From positions 1 through 5,604 of the forward strand of contig JAUWRC010000101.1 in NCBI GenBank assembly GCA_030610745.1: a DNA stretch of 5,604 nucleotides, written 5' to 3'. Shown piece after piece: positions 1-5,201 of the stretch. Source of the stretch: Clostridia bacterium. GTDB taxonomy: Bacteria; Aerophobota; Aerophobia; Aerophobales; AE-B3A. The translations under genes were made by a program, and so were the position numbers. The stretch's first letter is position 1. Every line of letters starts with the position of its first letter. The notes beneath the pieces were generated by a model that had not been told where the DNA came from, searched no databases, and was given only the letters and a program-made list of their open reading frames with translations.

Positions 1-3
1 CAA

Positions 4-66
4 TGAGATTGCGGAGCCTGTCCCGAGCGTAGCGAAGGGATCTCACACTTCGTACCTCCTCGCAAT
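4..66. repeat. REP-like palindromic interspersed repeat
   Basis: This GC-richer block in an AT-rich setting contains nested inverted repeats. TGAGAT at 4-9 pairs with ATCTCA at 40-45, TCCC at 21-24 pairs with GGGA at 37-40, and ATTGCG at 8-13 pairs with CGCAAT at 61-66. The core around CCCGAGCGTAGCGAAGGG and the flanking ATTGC/CTCGCAAT arms resemble a type of dispersed palindromic repeat seen between genes in many bacterial genomes. The match is from memory, not from a search. It lies just outside the insertion sequence. Confidence 0.5.
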
Positions 67-167
67 ATAAAAAGCAAACAGCCAAAAACTCGCAATACGC
101 ACGATGCAATACGAATTTAATATAGCTATAAAAATATCTATAAAAAGCAACTTGTCAACCCTACGCG

Positions 168-227
168 TTAAATCATCTAGAATGTAACCGAAGAGGTATT
201 GGTTAAATCATATAAAATGTAACCGAA
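168..227 (+). repeat. Left subterminal tandem repeat of the IS, two 25-bp copies
   Basis: Copies at 168-192 and 203-227 match at 23 of 25 positions. Both begin TTAAATCAT and end AATGTAACCGAA, and the period is 35 bp. The same motif pair occurs inverted at the other end of the element, so these are the likely transposase binding sites. That role is inferred from position. Confidence 0.85.
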
Positions 228-230
228 ATC

Positions 231-239
231 TGATACAAT
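231..239 (+). promoter_or_regulatory. Probable transposase promoter, extended -10 element
   Basis: TGATACAAT is an extended -10 (TGN plus TACAAT). No good -35 lies 16-18 bases upstream. Transcription would start near 246, leaving a leader of about 30 bases. The box directly follows the inner IS repeat (203-227), so bound transposase could block it. That is inference. Confidence 0.45.
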
Positions 240-240
240 A

Positions 241-268
241 CTCCCTAACTAAATTAAAAAATAGGGAG
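241..268 (+). promoter_or_regulatory. Hairpin that can sequester the transposase ribosome-binding site
   Basis: CTCCCTA at 241-247 is perfectly complementary to TAGGGAG at 262-268, with a 14-base AT-rich loop. The right arm covers part of the Shine-Dalgarno run GGGAGGAGG (264-272). A transcript started outside the IS would contain both arms. One started near 246 from the internal promoter would lack most of the left arm. Confidence 0.5.
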
Positions 269-275
269 GAGGAGA

Positions 276-1496
276 ATGGATATGCATTCAAGAAACCAAT
301 ACCTCAAGGAACTGCAAAAAAGGTACTTTCAGACTCAATCTAAGAAAGAGAAGTCCTCTATTCTGGATGAGTACTGCCAAAATACTCACCAGAGTAGAAA
401 ATACGTCATCAGAAAGATAAACTCTTCTTTTTCTTCAAAGCTCAAGAAAAGGAAAAAGAGAAAACAAATTTACGATGGCTATGTCAAGACGGCTCTAGCA
501 GAGCTCTGGGAAATATTTGACCGTCCTTGTGGCCAAAGGCTATTTCCTTCAATAAGAACCGAACTGGATAGATTAAGACAGCAAGAAGAAATTTTTGTTT
601 CTAATGAGGTAGCAGAGAAATTAAAGAGAATCGGTCCTGCTACTATTGATCGAGCTCTTAAACATCAAAAAGAGGTCTTGCACTACAGAAGAAAATATCA
701 CAGAAAGAATAATCCCCTCATCTATCAAAGGATACCAGTGAAAGCAGGGGGCTGGGATAGAACCCTTCCAGGTCAGGTACAGATAGATTTAGTAGAACAC
801 TGTGGCCAATCAGCTTCCGGACTTTATGCCAATACTGTAAGCTGTGCTGGTGTTGCTTTCGGCTGGTGGGAAGGAGAAGCAGTCCTAGGGAGCGGAAAGG
901 AGAGAAACTGTGAGGCTTTGGATAAAACGCGAAAAAGGATGCCCTTCAAGTGGGTCCATGCCCACTCTGATAACGATGGTGGTTTCATTAACTGGCACCT
1001 GCTCTCCTATTGTGAAGCTGAAGGCATTCAATTTTCCCGATCTCGGCCTTACAAGAAGAACGACAACTGTTTTGTCGAACAGAAGAACTCAACTCATGTT
1101 AGGAATTTTCTGGGACACTTACGGTATGATACCCCCGAAGAGGTTGCCATCATCAATGATCTATATCGAAATGAGCTCAGGCTCTACAAAAACTTCTTTC
1201 AGCCAGTGATGAAACTAAAAGAGAAGATCCGGGATAAAGGGAAAATCCACAGAAAATATGATACTCCTAAGACTCCTTATCAACGAGTGATGGAATCTGA
1301 CCGAATTCCCCAAACGAGAAAGAACGAATTAAAGGCTCTTTATCTTTCCTTGAATCCTGCTCAGCTGAAAAGAGGTATCGAGATGAAATTGAAGAAGCTG
1401 CATAAGGCTTATCAAAAGAAAAACAACTCCCAAACGGTTGAACCTTTTAAAAAACAAACACCTTCTACTCCTGGTAGTATCCTAGCTAAAGTTTAA
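276..1496 (+). CDS. DDE (rve/integrase-core) transposase of the IS
   Basis: A 406-residue protein that would cut and join the IS ends. Residues about 1-130 are basic and helical, with a likely DNA-binding region (KRYFQTQSKKEKSSILDEY, then RKYVIRKI). The RNase H-like catalytic core spans about 160-275. The catalytic acids are D171 (in QIDLVEH), D232 (in HSDNDGG) and E268 (in NDNCFVEQKN), with 35 residues between the last two, as in the classical DD(35)E spacing. Relatives usually have DNGSEF after the second aspartate; here it is DNDGGF, a change next to but not at the catalytic residue. The lysine- and arginine-rich C-terminus looks complete, so the gene is probably intact. GGAGG lies 6 bases before ATG 276. 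A second in-frame ATG at 282 is also well placed, so the start could be two codons later. It sits between the inverted IS ends, 159 bases before the passenger gene. Confidence 0.93.
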   Translation: MDMHSRNQYLKELQKRYFQTQSKKEKSSILDEYCQNTHQSRKYVIRKINSSFSSKLKKRKKRKQIYDGYVKTALAELWEIFDRPCGQRLFPSIRTELDRLRQQEEIFVSNEVAEKLKRIGPATIDRALKHQKEVLHYRRKYHRKNNPLIYQRIPVKAGGWDRTLPGQVQIDLVEHCGQSASGLYANTVSCAGVAFGWWEGEAVLGSGKERNCEALDKTRKRMPFKWVHAHSDNDGGFINWHLLSYCEAEGIQFSRSRPYKKNDNCFVEQKNSTHVRNFLGHLRYDTPEEVAIINDLYRNELRLYKNFFQPVMKLKEKIRDKGKIHRKYDTPKTPYQRVMESDRIPQTRKNELKALYLSLNPAQLKRGIEMKLKKLHKAYQKKNNSQTVEPFKKQTPSTPGSILAKV

Positions 1497-1620
1497 GTTG
1501 ATTGTAGATACTGCTCTTTTTATGATGAATCCTAGAGCCTAACTATCATGAGCTTAAATATGAGTTATTTAACAAAAAATCATTACTGAAAGTATTTCTC
1601 TAAGAGGATTTAGGGCATCT

Positions 1621-1650
1621 TTGACAAGTTGATGTAACATAGTATACTAT
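1621..1650 (+). promoter_or_regulatory. Promoter and palindromic operator of the HTH-SprT gene
   Basis: TTGACA (1621-1626) and TATACT (1643-1648) are 16 bases apart, a near-consensus sigma70 promoter. ATAGTATACTAT (1639-1650) is a perfect 12-bp palindrome covering the -10. A second pair of arms, ATACT (1644-1648) and AGTAT (1653-1657), overlaps it. The gene product has a Xre-type HTH, so autorepression from this site is a reasonable inference. The start site would fall at about 1655, essentially at the ATG. Confidence 0.75.
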
Positions 1651-1655
1651 AAAGT

Positions 1656-2132
1656 ATGAAATCTGATGAAATAAAGAAAATAAGGGAATCTCTCTTATTA
1701 AGCCAGGAAGAATTCGCCCAAAAACTGGGGGTAACCAGACCAACCGTTTCCTGGTGGGAGAAAGGACTTCGCCATCCTTCCTCCCTAGCAGTTAAAGCTA
1801 TACTAATGCTAAAGGAAATAGAGAAGAAGAGAGCCCATAAACTAGAACTCCTTCAGAAAACATTTGATAAATTAAACAAAGCTTATTTTGAAGGTGCTCT
1901 AACAGATTATAGAATCGAGCTAAGTAGACGTCTTAAAAGATTTCTGGGTAAAGCTTGTCCTAGGAGAAAGCTCATTAGAATATCTCTTTATCATTTGGAA
2001 AAAAGAGACTGGCAGAATCTTGAGGATACTCTTAAACATGAGATGCTTCACTGCTTTCTCTACGAGAAGGGATACCCTATGGGTCATTCTTTAAAGTTCA
2101 AAAGGATGCTGAGAAAGATCAAAGAAACCTGA
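1656..2132 (+). CDS. Xre-type HTH / SprT-like zinc metallopeptidase fusion, IS passenger gene
   Basis: A 158-residue protein with two domains. Residues about 4-52 form a Xre/Cro-type helix-turn-helix (LSQEEFAQKLGVTRPTVSWWEKG). A charged helix (about 53-70) links it to a SprT-like domain (about 66-155) with HEMLH at 128-132 and a likely third zinc ligand, H144, in GHSLKFKRM. SprT/Spartan proteins are zinc proteases; eukaryotic Spartan degrades proteins crosslinked to DNA. HTH-metallopeptidase fusions are better known with ImmA/IrrE domains, where the protease acts on repressors; here the fold motifs look like SprT instead. The GH...FK spacing after HExxH supports that. No Shine-Dalgarno precedes the ATG and the -10 box ends 7 bases before it, so a leaderless mRNA is likely. 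The gene lies wholly between the IS ends. Its job in the element (repressor, anti-host factor, or removal of bound transposase) is unknown. Confidence 0.85.
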   Translation: MKSDEIKKIRESLLLSQEEFAQKLGVTRPTVSWWEKGLRHPSSLAVKAILMLKEIEKKRAHKLELLQKTFDKLNKAYFEGALTDYRIELSRRLKRFLGKACPRRKLIRISLYHLEKRDWQNLEDTLKHEMLHCFLYEKGYPMGHSLKFKRMLRKIKET

Positions 2133-2220
2133 TTTTATTTGCTCTTTGCCAGAACATCTATAAACAAACTCTGATAAAAGCTATGTGCTTTCAAGAACAA
2201 CAGTGCTAGATCTAATATTT

Positions 2221-2236
2221 TAACCTCACGAGGTTA
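2221..2236. repeat. Short perfect inverted repeat downstream of the HTH-SprT gene
   Basis: TAACCTC and GAGGTTA are 7-base perfect arms around AC. The right arm runs into GGTTACAT, the core of the IS end repeats, so it may be an extra transposase or HTH binding site. No T-run follows on either strand, so it is not called a terminator. Confidence 0.4.
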
Positions 2237-2294
2237 CATGAGCTCATTTACTTTAATGATTTTTGGAAATTTTGGACTTAACCGATACTCATAT

Positions 2295-2354
2295 GGTTAC
2301 ATTTTATATGATTCAACAACCTCTATTTCGGTTACCTCGTTAAATGATTTGACA
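2295..2354 (-). repeat. Right subterminal repeats and tip of the IS
   Basis: On the minus strand this reads TGTCAAATCAT, then GTAACCGAA, then AATCATATAAAATGTAACC. The GGTTAC cores at 2295 and 2330 are 35 bp apart, matching the left end. A further GGTTACAT at 2232-2239 may be an extra internal copy of the core. Confidence 0.85.
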
Positions 2355-2527
2355 CGGGGGGAATAAATGATGTGTGAATAAATGGGGATAATAAAAATTT
2401 TCAATCAAAGCCTTAATTTTTTAAAAAAGGAGTAAACAAAAATACTGCTGCAAAGATAAATTTTTAAAATAAGTCAACATTTTTTCTTTAATTCCCTTAA
2501 GGGGAAACAGGTAGATAAAGGACATTA

Positions 2528-3454
2528 CTAAATACCATTCGGATAAGAGTCTCGTCCATATCCTTTTATGCTTTGGGCGGCTGCTCTGGTAGCTAACTTT
2601 GCGCATTCAGATAAAGATAGTTTTTTTAAAAGGCCAGCTAAAAATCCTGCTGTGTAAACATCCCCTGCTCCTGTTGTATCTACTACCTCTGTCTTTTCTG
2701 GGGGAACTTCAAGCTCTTTTTCTCTAGATAGAAGATAGGACCCTTTTGCTCCCAATGTACAAGCGATAACTTTTGTTCCATAGCCACCGAGCACCCTGGC
2801 TCCTTTTTTGTAATCCTTGCCCGTTAAAATTTCTACCTCTTTTTGAGAAAGAAAAAGGATGAACGTATGTTCCAGAATAGGGATAAGCTCTTTTAATCCC
2901 TTCCTGGCCCGAGGCTCTCCCGGATTAAAACTTACTTTAGCTTTTGTTTTACCAGCTATTTTTTTCTGAGCTTCAAAGGGTATTTTCCCTAAAAAGGAGC
3001 TCATATGCAAAAATTCAGCCTTATTGATGTAATCGATATCTAGTTCAGGATAAACGAGAGTATCATTAGCATTAGGAAGGACTATAATGCTTCTGTCTCT
3101 ACTTTTACCCAGCAAAATAAGGCATACTCCACTTTTTTTATTCCGCTTAACCTTGTCGGTATCTACTCCTACCCTGTTTAGACCTTCCAGTAAAAAATTT
3201 CCTTCCTCATCTTTACCCACCTTTCCCAGATAGCCGCAGGAAAAACCCATCCTGGCCAGGGCATAGATAGTATTAGCCGCTGAGCCACCCCCGCTTTTTG
3301 CCCTTAGTTTCCCTTTATTTTTCAAAAGCTCTAAAAGAGCCTTAAATTCTTCGTAGCTTCCTATCCTTTCACTGCCCGCTTCTAATCCAAAGGAAGCCAG
3401 GTCCACCTCATAAACCATATCCACATTCAAAGCTCCCAATCCCACTACATCCAT
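2528..3454 (-). CDS. PfkB/ribokinase-family carbohydrate or nucleoside kinase
   Basis: A 308-residue protein, the usual length for the family, predicted to phosphorylate a sugar or nucleoside with ATP in the cytoplasm. The N-terminal strand DVVGLGALNVDM (2-13) starts the fold. The first PfkB signature region is GGGSAANTIYALARMGFSCGYLGKVG (55-80). The ATP-site signature with anion hole and catalytic base is DTTGAGD (259-265; D265 is the expected base), followed by the helix VYTAGFLAG. CTLGAKGSYL (232-241) is the usual strand before it. The ending GRDSYPNGI resembles the SYP-type tails of several uncharacterised PfkB proteins. The substrate cannot be read from the sequence; ribokinase-like and adenosine-kinase-like members look alike at this level. 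The ATG is set by GAGG six bases upstream and by a promoter further back. It is transcribed toward the right end of the IS and has no partner gene in the window. Confidence 0.92.
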   Translation of the reverse strand: MDVVGLGALNVDMVYEVDLASFGLEAGSERIGSYEEFKALLELLKNKGKLRAKSGGGSAANTIYALARMGFSCGYLGKVGKDEEGNFLLEGLNRVGVDTDKVKRNKKSGVCLILLGKSRDRSIIVLPNANDTLVYPELDIDYINKAEFLHMSSFLGKIPFEAQKKIAGKTKAKVSFNPGEPRARKGLKELIPILEHTFILFLSQKEVEILTGKDYKKGARVLGGYGTKVIACTLGAKGSYLLSREKELEVPPEKTEVVDTTGAGDVYTAGFLAGLLKKLSLSECAKLATRAAAQSIKGYGRDSYPNGI

Positions 3455-3483
3455 TTTTATCCTCTGTTTCTTATGCTTTTTCT

Positions 3484-3512
3484 ATGATAACATCTAAGTA
3501 ATCTCTGGTCAA
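3484..3512 (-). promoter_or_regulatory. Promoter of the PfkB kinase gene
   Basis: On the minus strand, TTGACC (3507-3512) and TATCAT (3484-3489) are separated by 17 bases, each matching the sigma70 consensus at five of six positions. The predicted leader to the ATG at 3454 is about 25 bases and contains the GAGG ribosome-binding site. It diverges from the first toxin-antitoxin promoter. Confidence 0.65.
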
Positions 3513-3569
3513 GAAAGCCTTGAGGACGATTTTCTTGTCTCGCTGTGAAACCATCATAAATTTTGTCTC

Positions 3570-3604
3570 TTGACGCAGAAGAAAATATGGTTATACTAAA
3601 GTAT
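3570..3604 (+). promoter_or_regulatory. Promoter and operator of the first toxin-antitoxin module
   Basis: TTGACG (3570-3575) and TATACT (3592-3597) are 16 bases apart. ATACT-AA-AGTAT (3593-3604) is a symmetric 12-bp site over the -10 and start region, a good place for autorepression by the antitoxin or its complex. The predicted start is near 3604, about 80 bases before the antitoxin ATG. Confidence 0.6.
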
Positions 3605-3685
3605 GAAAATCGAGTTCAAAATTTTCTGTACTTTTTCCCAGGGGGAAGGAATTATTTCTAAAAATACTTCCCAAAGGAAAGCTTT

Positions 3686-3940
3686 ATGAATAAAGTAGTA
3701 AAATTTGCTGTAAGTATTCCTAAAGAGGATTTCCAGAAACTGGAGGAGCTCAGAGAGCAGAAAAAATTAACTCGCAGCAAAGCTGTTTTGCAAGCGGTTA
3801 AACTGTGGGAAGAGTCCAAAACTATGGAAAAACTTATCAGAAAATACGAGGAAGGATATAAAAAGATTCCAGAAACTATGGATGAATCAATAGCCTGGGA
3901 AAAGGCTTCTTTGACAGCGCTCACCAAAGAGGAATGGTAA
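3686..3940 (+). CDS. Ribbon-helix-helix (CopG-like) antitoxin of a MazF-type module
   Basis: An 84-residue protein. Residues about 4-42 fit a ribbon-helix-helix fold: a short strand (VVKFAVSI), a helix (KEDFQKLEELREQ), a turn, and a second helix led by TRSKAVLQAVKLW. Such proteins dimerise, bind operator DNA through the strand, and neutralise the partner toxin with the C-terminal tail (here about 45-84, charged and probably flexible). AAAGGA seven bases upstream supports this ATG. The stop codon overlaps the toxin start, giving tight coupling, which is typical of antitoxin-first operons. The probable operator is the symmetric site over the upstream promoter. It is too divergent from the second antitoxin in this window to be a recent duplicate, though the fold is shared. 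Confidence 0.85.
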   Translation: MNKVVKFAVSIPKEDFQKLEELREQKKLTRSKAVLQAVKLWEESKTMEKLIRKYEEGYKKIPETMDESIAWEKASLTALTKEEW

Positions 3941-4257
3941 TGAAAAGAGGAGAAATCTGGTGGGCTGAGCTACCTTCACCCATTGGCAAACGCCCTGTGG
4001 TACTTCTTTCCCGAGATGAGGCCTATCCAATAAGAAATGCAGTTACAGTAGCAGAAGTAACTACCGTTATCAGAGATATACCTGTTGAGGTATCCCTTGA
4101 CCTTGAGGACGGCCTTCCCAAAAGGTGCGTAGTAAACTTAGATACTATAATTACTATCCGCAAGGAACTGCTAATAAAAAGAGTTTCTCTTTTGAGTGTC
4201 GAAAAGATAAGTCAAATTAACCAGGCTATAAAATTTGCCTTGTGTCTTCCTCGATGA
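3940..4257 (+). CDS. mazF: MazF/PemK-family endoribonuclease toxin (first module)
   Basis: A 105-residue protein with the MazF/PemK layout. It opens with MKRGEIWWAEL, then KRPVVLLSRDEAY around R18, and AEVTTVIRDIPVEVSLD, where T41/T42 sit at the position of the family's catalytic threonine or serine. It continues with CVVNLDTIITIRKELL, the usual strand pair. MazF toxins cut single-stranded RNA at short sequences and stop growth when the antitoxin is lost. The start was chosen at 3940 rather than the ATG at 3934: AGAGGA ends six bases before 3940 but touches 3934, and the family normally begins MKRGE. With this start, stop and start overlap as TAATG, suggesting coupled translation. The length is typical and no key segment is missing. 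Confidence 0.9.
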   Translation: MKRGEIWWAELPSPIGKRPVVLLSRDEAYPIRNAVTVAEVTTVIRDIPVEVSLDLEDGLPKRCVVNLDTIITIRKELLIKRVSLLSVEKISQINQAIKFALCLPR

Positions 4258-4405
4258 CTTTATTTTAGCATATTTGCAAATCAAGCTAAATGCTTCATTA
4301 AAATACTTCAGCATATACTTCTTAAAAGGCTTATCAATTCAAAAATATAGACTGCTAACCGCCGCATGAAAGCAGACGGTCAAAGCTGACGCTTTTCCTA
4401 CCGCT

Positions 4406-4550
4406 ATGAAATTCAAAGATTTGATAGACAAATACAAATGGGATGATGTTATATTCTGAATTAGATATTATCGGGCACTGTCTCTGGAAAATGACCTTCT
4501 ATGGATTTACACAGGAGAAAATTCCACACTTGACAGTATTCTTGGTATGA
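4406..4550 (+). pseudogene. Remnant of a DUF6557-like gene with an internal deletion
   Basis: One frame from ATG 4406 gives MKFKDLIDKYKWDDVIF and stops at 4459. An overlapping frame (4443-4550) gives a peptide containing ELDIIGHCLWKMTFYGFTQEKI. From memory these match the beginning and the end of DUF6557 proteins of over 100 residues, whose function is unknown. The simplest reading is one gene that lost its middle and its frame. No Shine-Dalgarno precedes the ATG. Its 3' part overlaps the -35 box of the second toxin-antitoxin promoter. This remnant, plus AT-rich sequence with no other gene, fills the gap between toxin 1 (ends 4257) and antitoxin 2. The family name is from recall and should be confirmed by search. 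Confidence 0.6.
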
Positions 4551-4570
4551 TATATAGTAATACCAAGAGG
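4530..4570 (+). promoter_or_regulatory. Promoter, operator and ribosome-binding site of the second toxin-antitoxin module
   Basis: TTGACA (4530-4535) and TATAGT (4553-4558) are 17 bases apart. TCTTGGTAT (4540-4548) and ATACCAAGA (4560-4568) are perfect 9-base inverted arms flanking the -10, a strong candidate operator for the RHH antitoxin. The right arm overlaps AGAGG (4566-4570), the ribosome-binding site six bases before ATG 4577. A hairpin could form in read-through RNA. Confidence 0.75.
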
Positions 4571-4576
4571 TAAATC

Positions 4577-4819
4577 ATGAGTACAACAAAAATTGCTATC
4601 ACTTTAAATCAAAACACTCTTGAATGTTTGGATAGATTGGTCAAAAATCATATTTTTCCAAACCGTAGCCGAGCAATTCAGGGAGCTGTACAGGAAAAAC
4701 TGGAACGGATGGAGCGCAGCCGTTTAGCCAGAGAGTGTGCTAAACTCGATCCAGACTTTGAAAAGGCAATGGCAGAAGAAGGTCTGTCTGAGGAGTTAAG
4801 CCAATGGCCCAAATATTGA
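4577..4819 (+). CDS. Ribbon-helix-helix MazE-type antitoxin (second module)
   Basis: An 80-residue protein. The N-terminal part (about 4-45) is a ribbon-helix-helix domain: strand KIAITLN, helix QNTLECLDRLVKNH, then NRSRAIQGAVQEKLERM. The tail LARECAKLDPDFEKAMAEEGLSEELSQWPKY is the toxin-binding type often attached to RHH antitoxins of MazF partners; its ending in EEGL..(D/E)L..WP.Y is highly characteristic. It should bind the inverted repeat over its own promoter and mask the toxin downstream. Its last 16 bases overlap the toxin gene, indicating co-translation. AGAGG six bases upstream fixes the start. Confidence 0.9.
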   Translation: MSTTKIAITLNQNTLECLDRLVKNHIFPNRSRAIQGAVQEKLERMERSRLARECAKLDPDFEKAMAEEGLSEELSQWPKY

Positions 4820-5142
4820 GGGGTGAGATTTGTTGGGCTGATTTGAACCCTGTGCGAGGCCGTGAGCAAGCGGGTTTGAGACCTGTTTTGATTCTAAGCC
4901 AGGATATTTTTAATGAGCGTTCGGGTACGGTTATAGCAGTGGCTATTACAAGTCAGTCTCAACGCGCGCTCTTTCCACTGACTCTTCAGCTAAAATCAGG
5001 TATTTTACCAAAGCCCTCATGGGGCAAAATTAGCCAAATTCGAACACTTTCCGTGGAAAGGATTGGCAAAAAGATTGGCAGGACATCTCCAGAAGAATTG
5101 GCTCAAGTTGTTGAAGGCTTGAATGAAATGATTGGAACCTAA
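4804..5142 (+). CDS. mazF: MazF/PemK-family endoribonuclease toxin (second module)
   Basis: A 112-residue protein of typical length with all expected segments. LRGEICWADLNPVRGREQAGLRPVLILSQD holds the conserved arginine (R26). RSGTVIAVAITSQ carries the catalytic-position threonine (T49). SWGKISQIRTLSVERIGKKIG is the C-terminal strand region. The QAG(L/F)RPV form is typical of the MazF/ChpB branch and differs from the first toxin, which has a shorter loop there, so the two are distinct lineages rather than copies. GAGGAG lies eight bases before ATG 4804 inside the antitoxin gene. An in-frame TTG at 4816 is less likely. The predicted activity is sequence-specific cleavage of mRNA, held in check by the preceding antitoxin. 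No terminator is visible after it. Confidence 0.92.
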   Translation: MAQILRGEICWADLNPVRGREQAGLRPVLILSQDIFNERSGTVIAVAITSQSQRALFPLTLQLKSGILPKPSWGKISQIRTLSVERIGKKIGRTSPEELAQVVEGLNEMIGT

Positions 5143-5201
5143 TAATATGATAGATGGAATTTAAATAATAAAAACTTGTGATAAAGAAAAGAGACAGAAT
5201 T

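Larger units (their letters stand above)
166..2354 (+). mobile_element. Insertion sequence of about 2.2 kb carrying a transposase and an HTH-SprT passenger gene
   Basis: The left end and the reverse complement of the right end share the same layout. An AAATCAT box comes first, then GTAACCGAA (184-192 and 2327-2335), then a perfect 19-base match AATCATATAAAATGTAACC (206-224 and 2295-2313). The two GTAACC motifs are exactly 35 bp apart at both ends. The right tip reads TGTCAAATCAT inward; the equivalent left tip is CGTTAAATCAT from 166. A TGTCAA at 153-158 is an alternative left tip, 13 bases further out. No convincing target-site duplication was found, so the exact ends are uncertain. The element holds a DDE transposase and one further gene, both on the plus strand. 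Most IS elements of this transposase type carry only the transposase. By transposase type it belongs with the IS481/ISNCY-like rve-fold elements; the exact family is not established here. Confidence 0.87.

Noticed and set aside
153..158. TGTCAA as the true left tip of the IS
   Set aside because: It matches the right tip for six bases, but aligning the conserved motifs puts the equivalent left tip at about 166. Kept only as an alternative.
910..1209. 99-codon plus-strand open frame inside the transposase gene
   Set aside because: It overlaps the transposase catalytic core in another frame, has no recognisable domain and has no ribosome-binding site.
2475..2512. Palindrome CCCTTAAGGG after the kinase gene as a terminator
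   Set aside because: There is no real loop and, on the kinase strand, no T-run after it; the A-rich side is on the wrong end.
2421..2606. 61-codon minus-strand open frame at the 3' end of the kinase gene
   Set aside because: It partly overlaps the kinase in another frame and its sequence has no family features.
3911..3916. TTGACA inside the first antitoxin as a toxin-only promoter
   Set aside because: No -10 box lies 16-18 bases downstream, and the sequence is fully explained as coding.
3658..3927. 89-codon minus-strand frame opposite the first antitoxin
   Set aside because: It is a serine-rich shadow of the antitoxin gene, and the plus-strand RHH protein explains the coding signal.
4264..4290. 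TTTAGC/GCTAAA inverted repeat after the first toxin as a terminator
   Set aside because: The six-base AT-rich arms enclose a 15-base loop and no T-run follows.
4678..4869. 63-codon minus-strand frame opposite the second antitoxin and toxin
   Set aside because: It is antisense to two well-supported overlapping genes and resembles no family.
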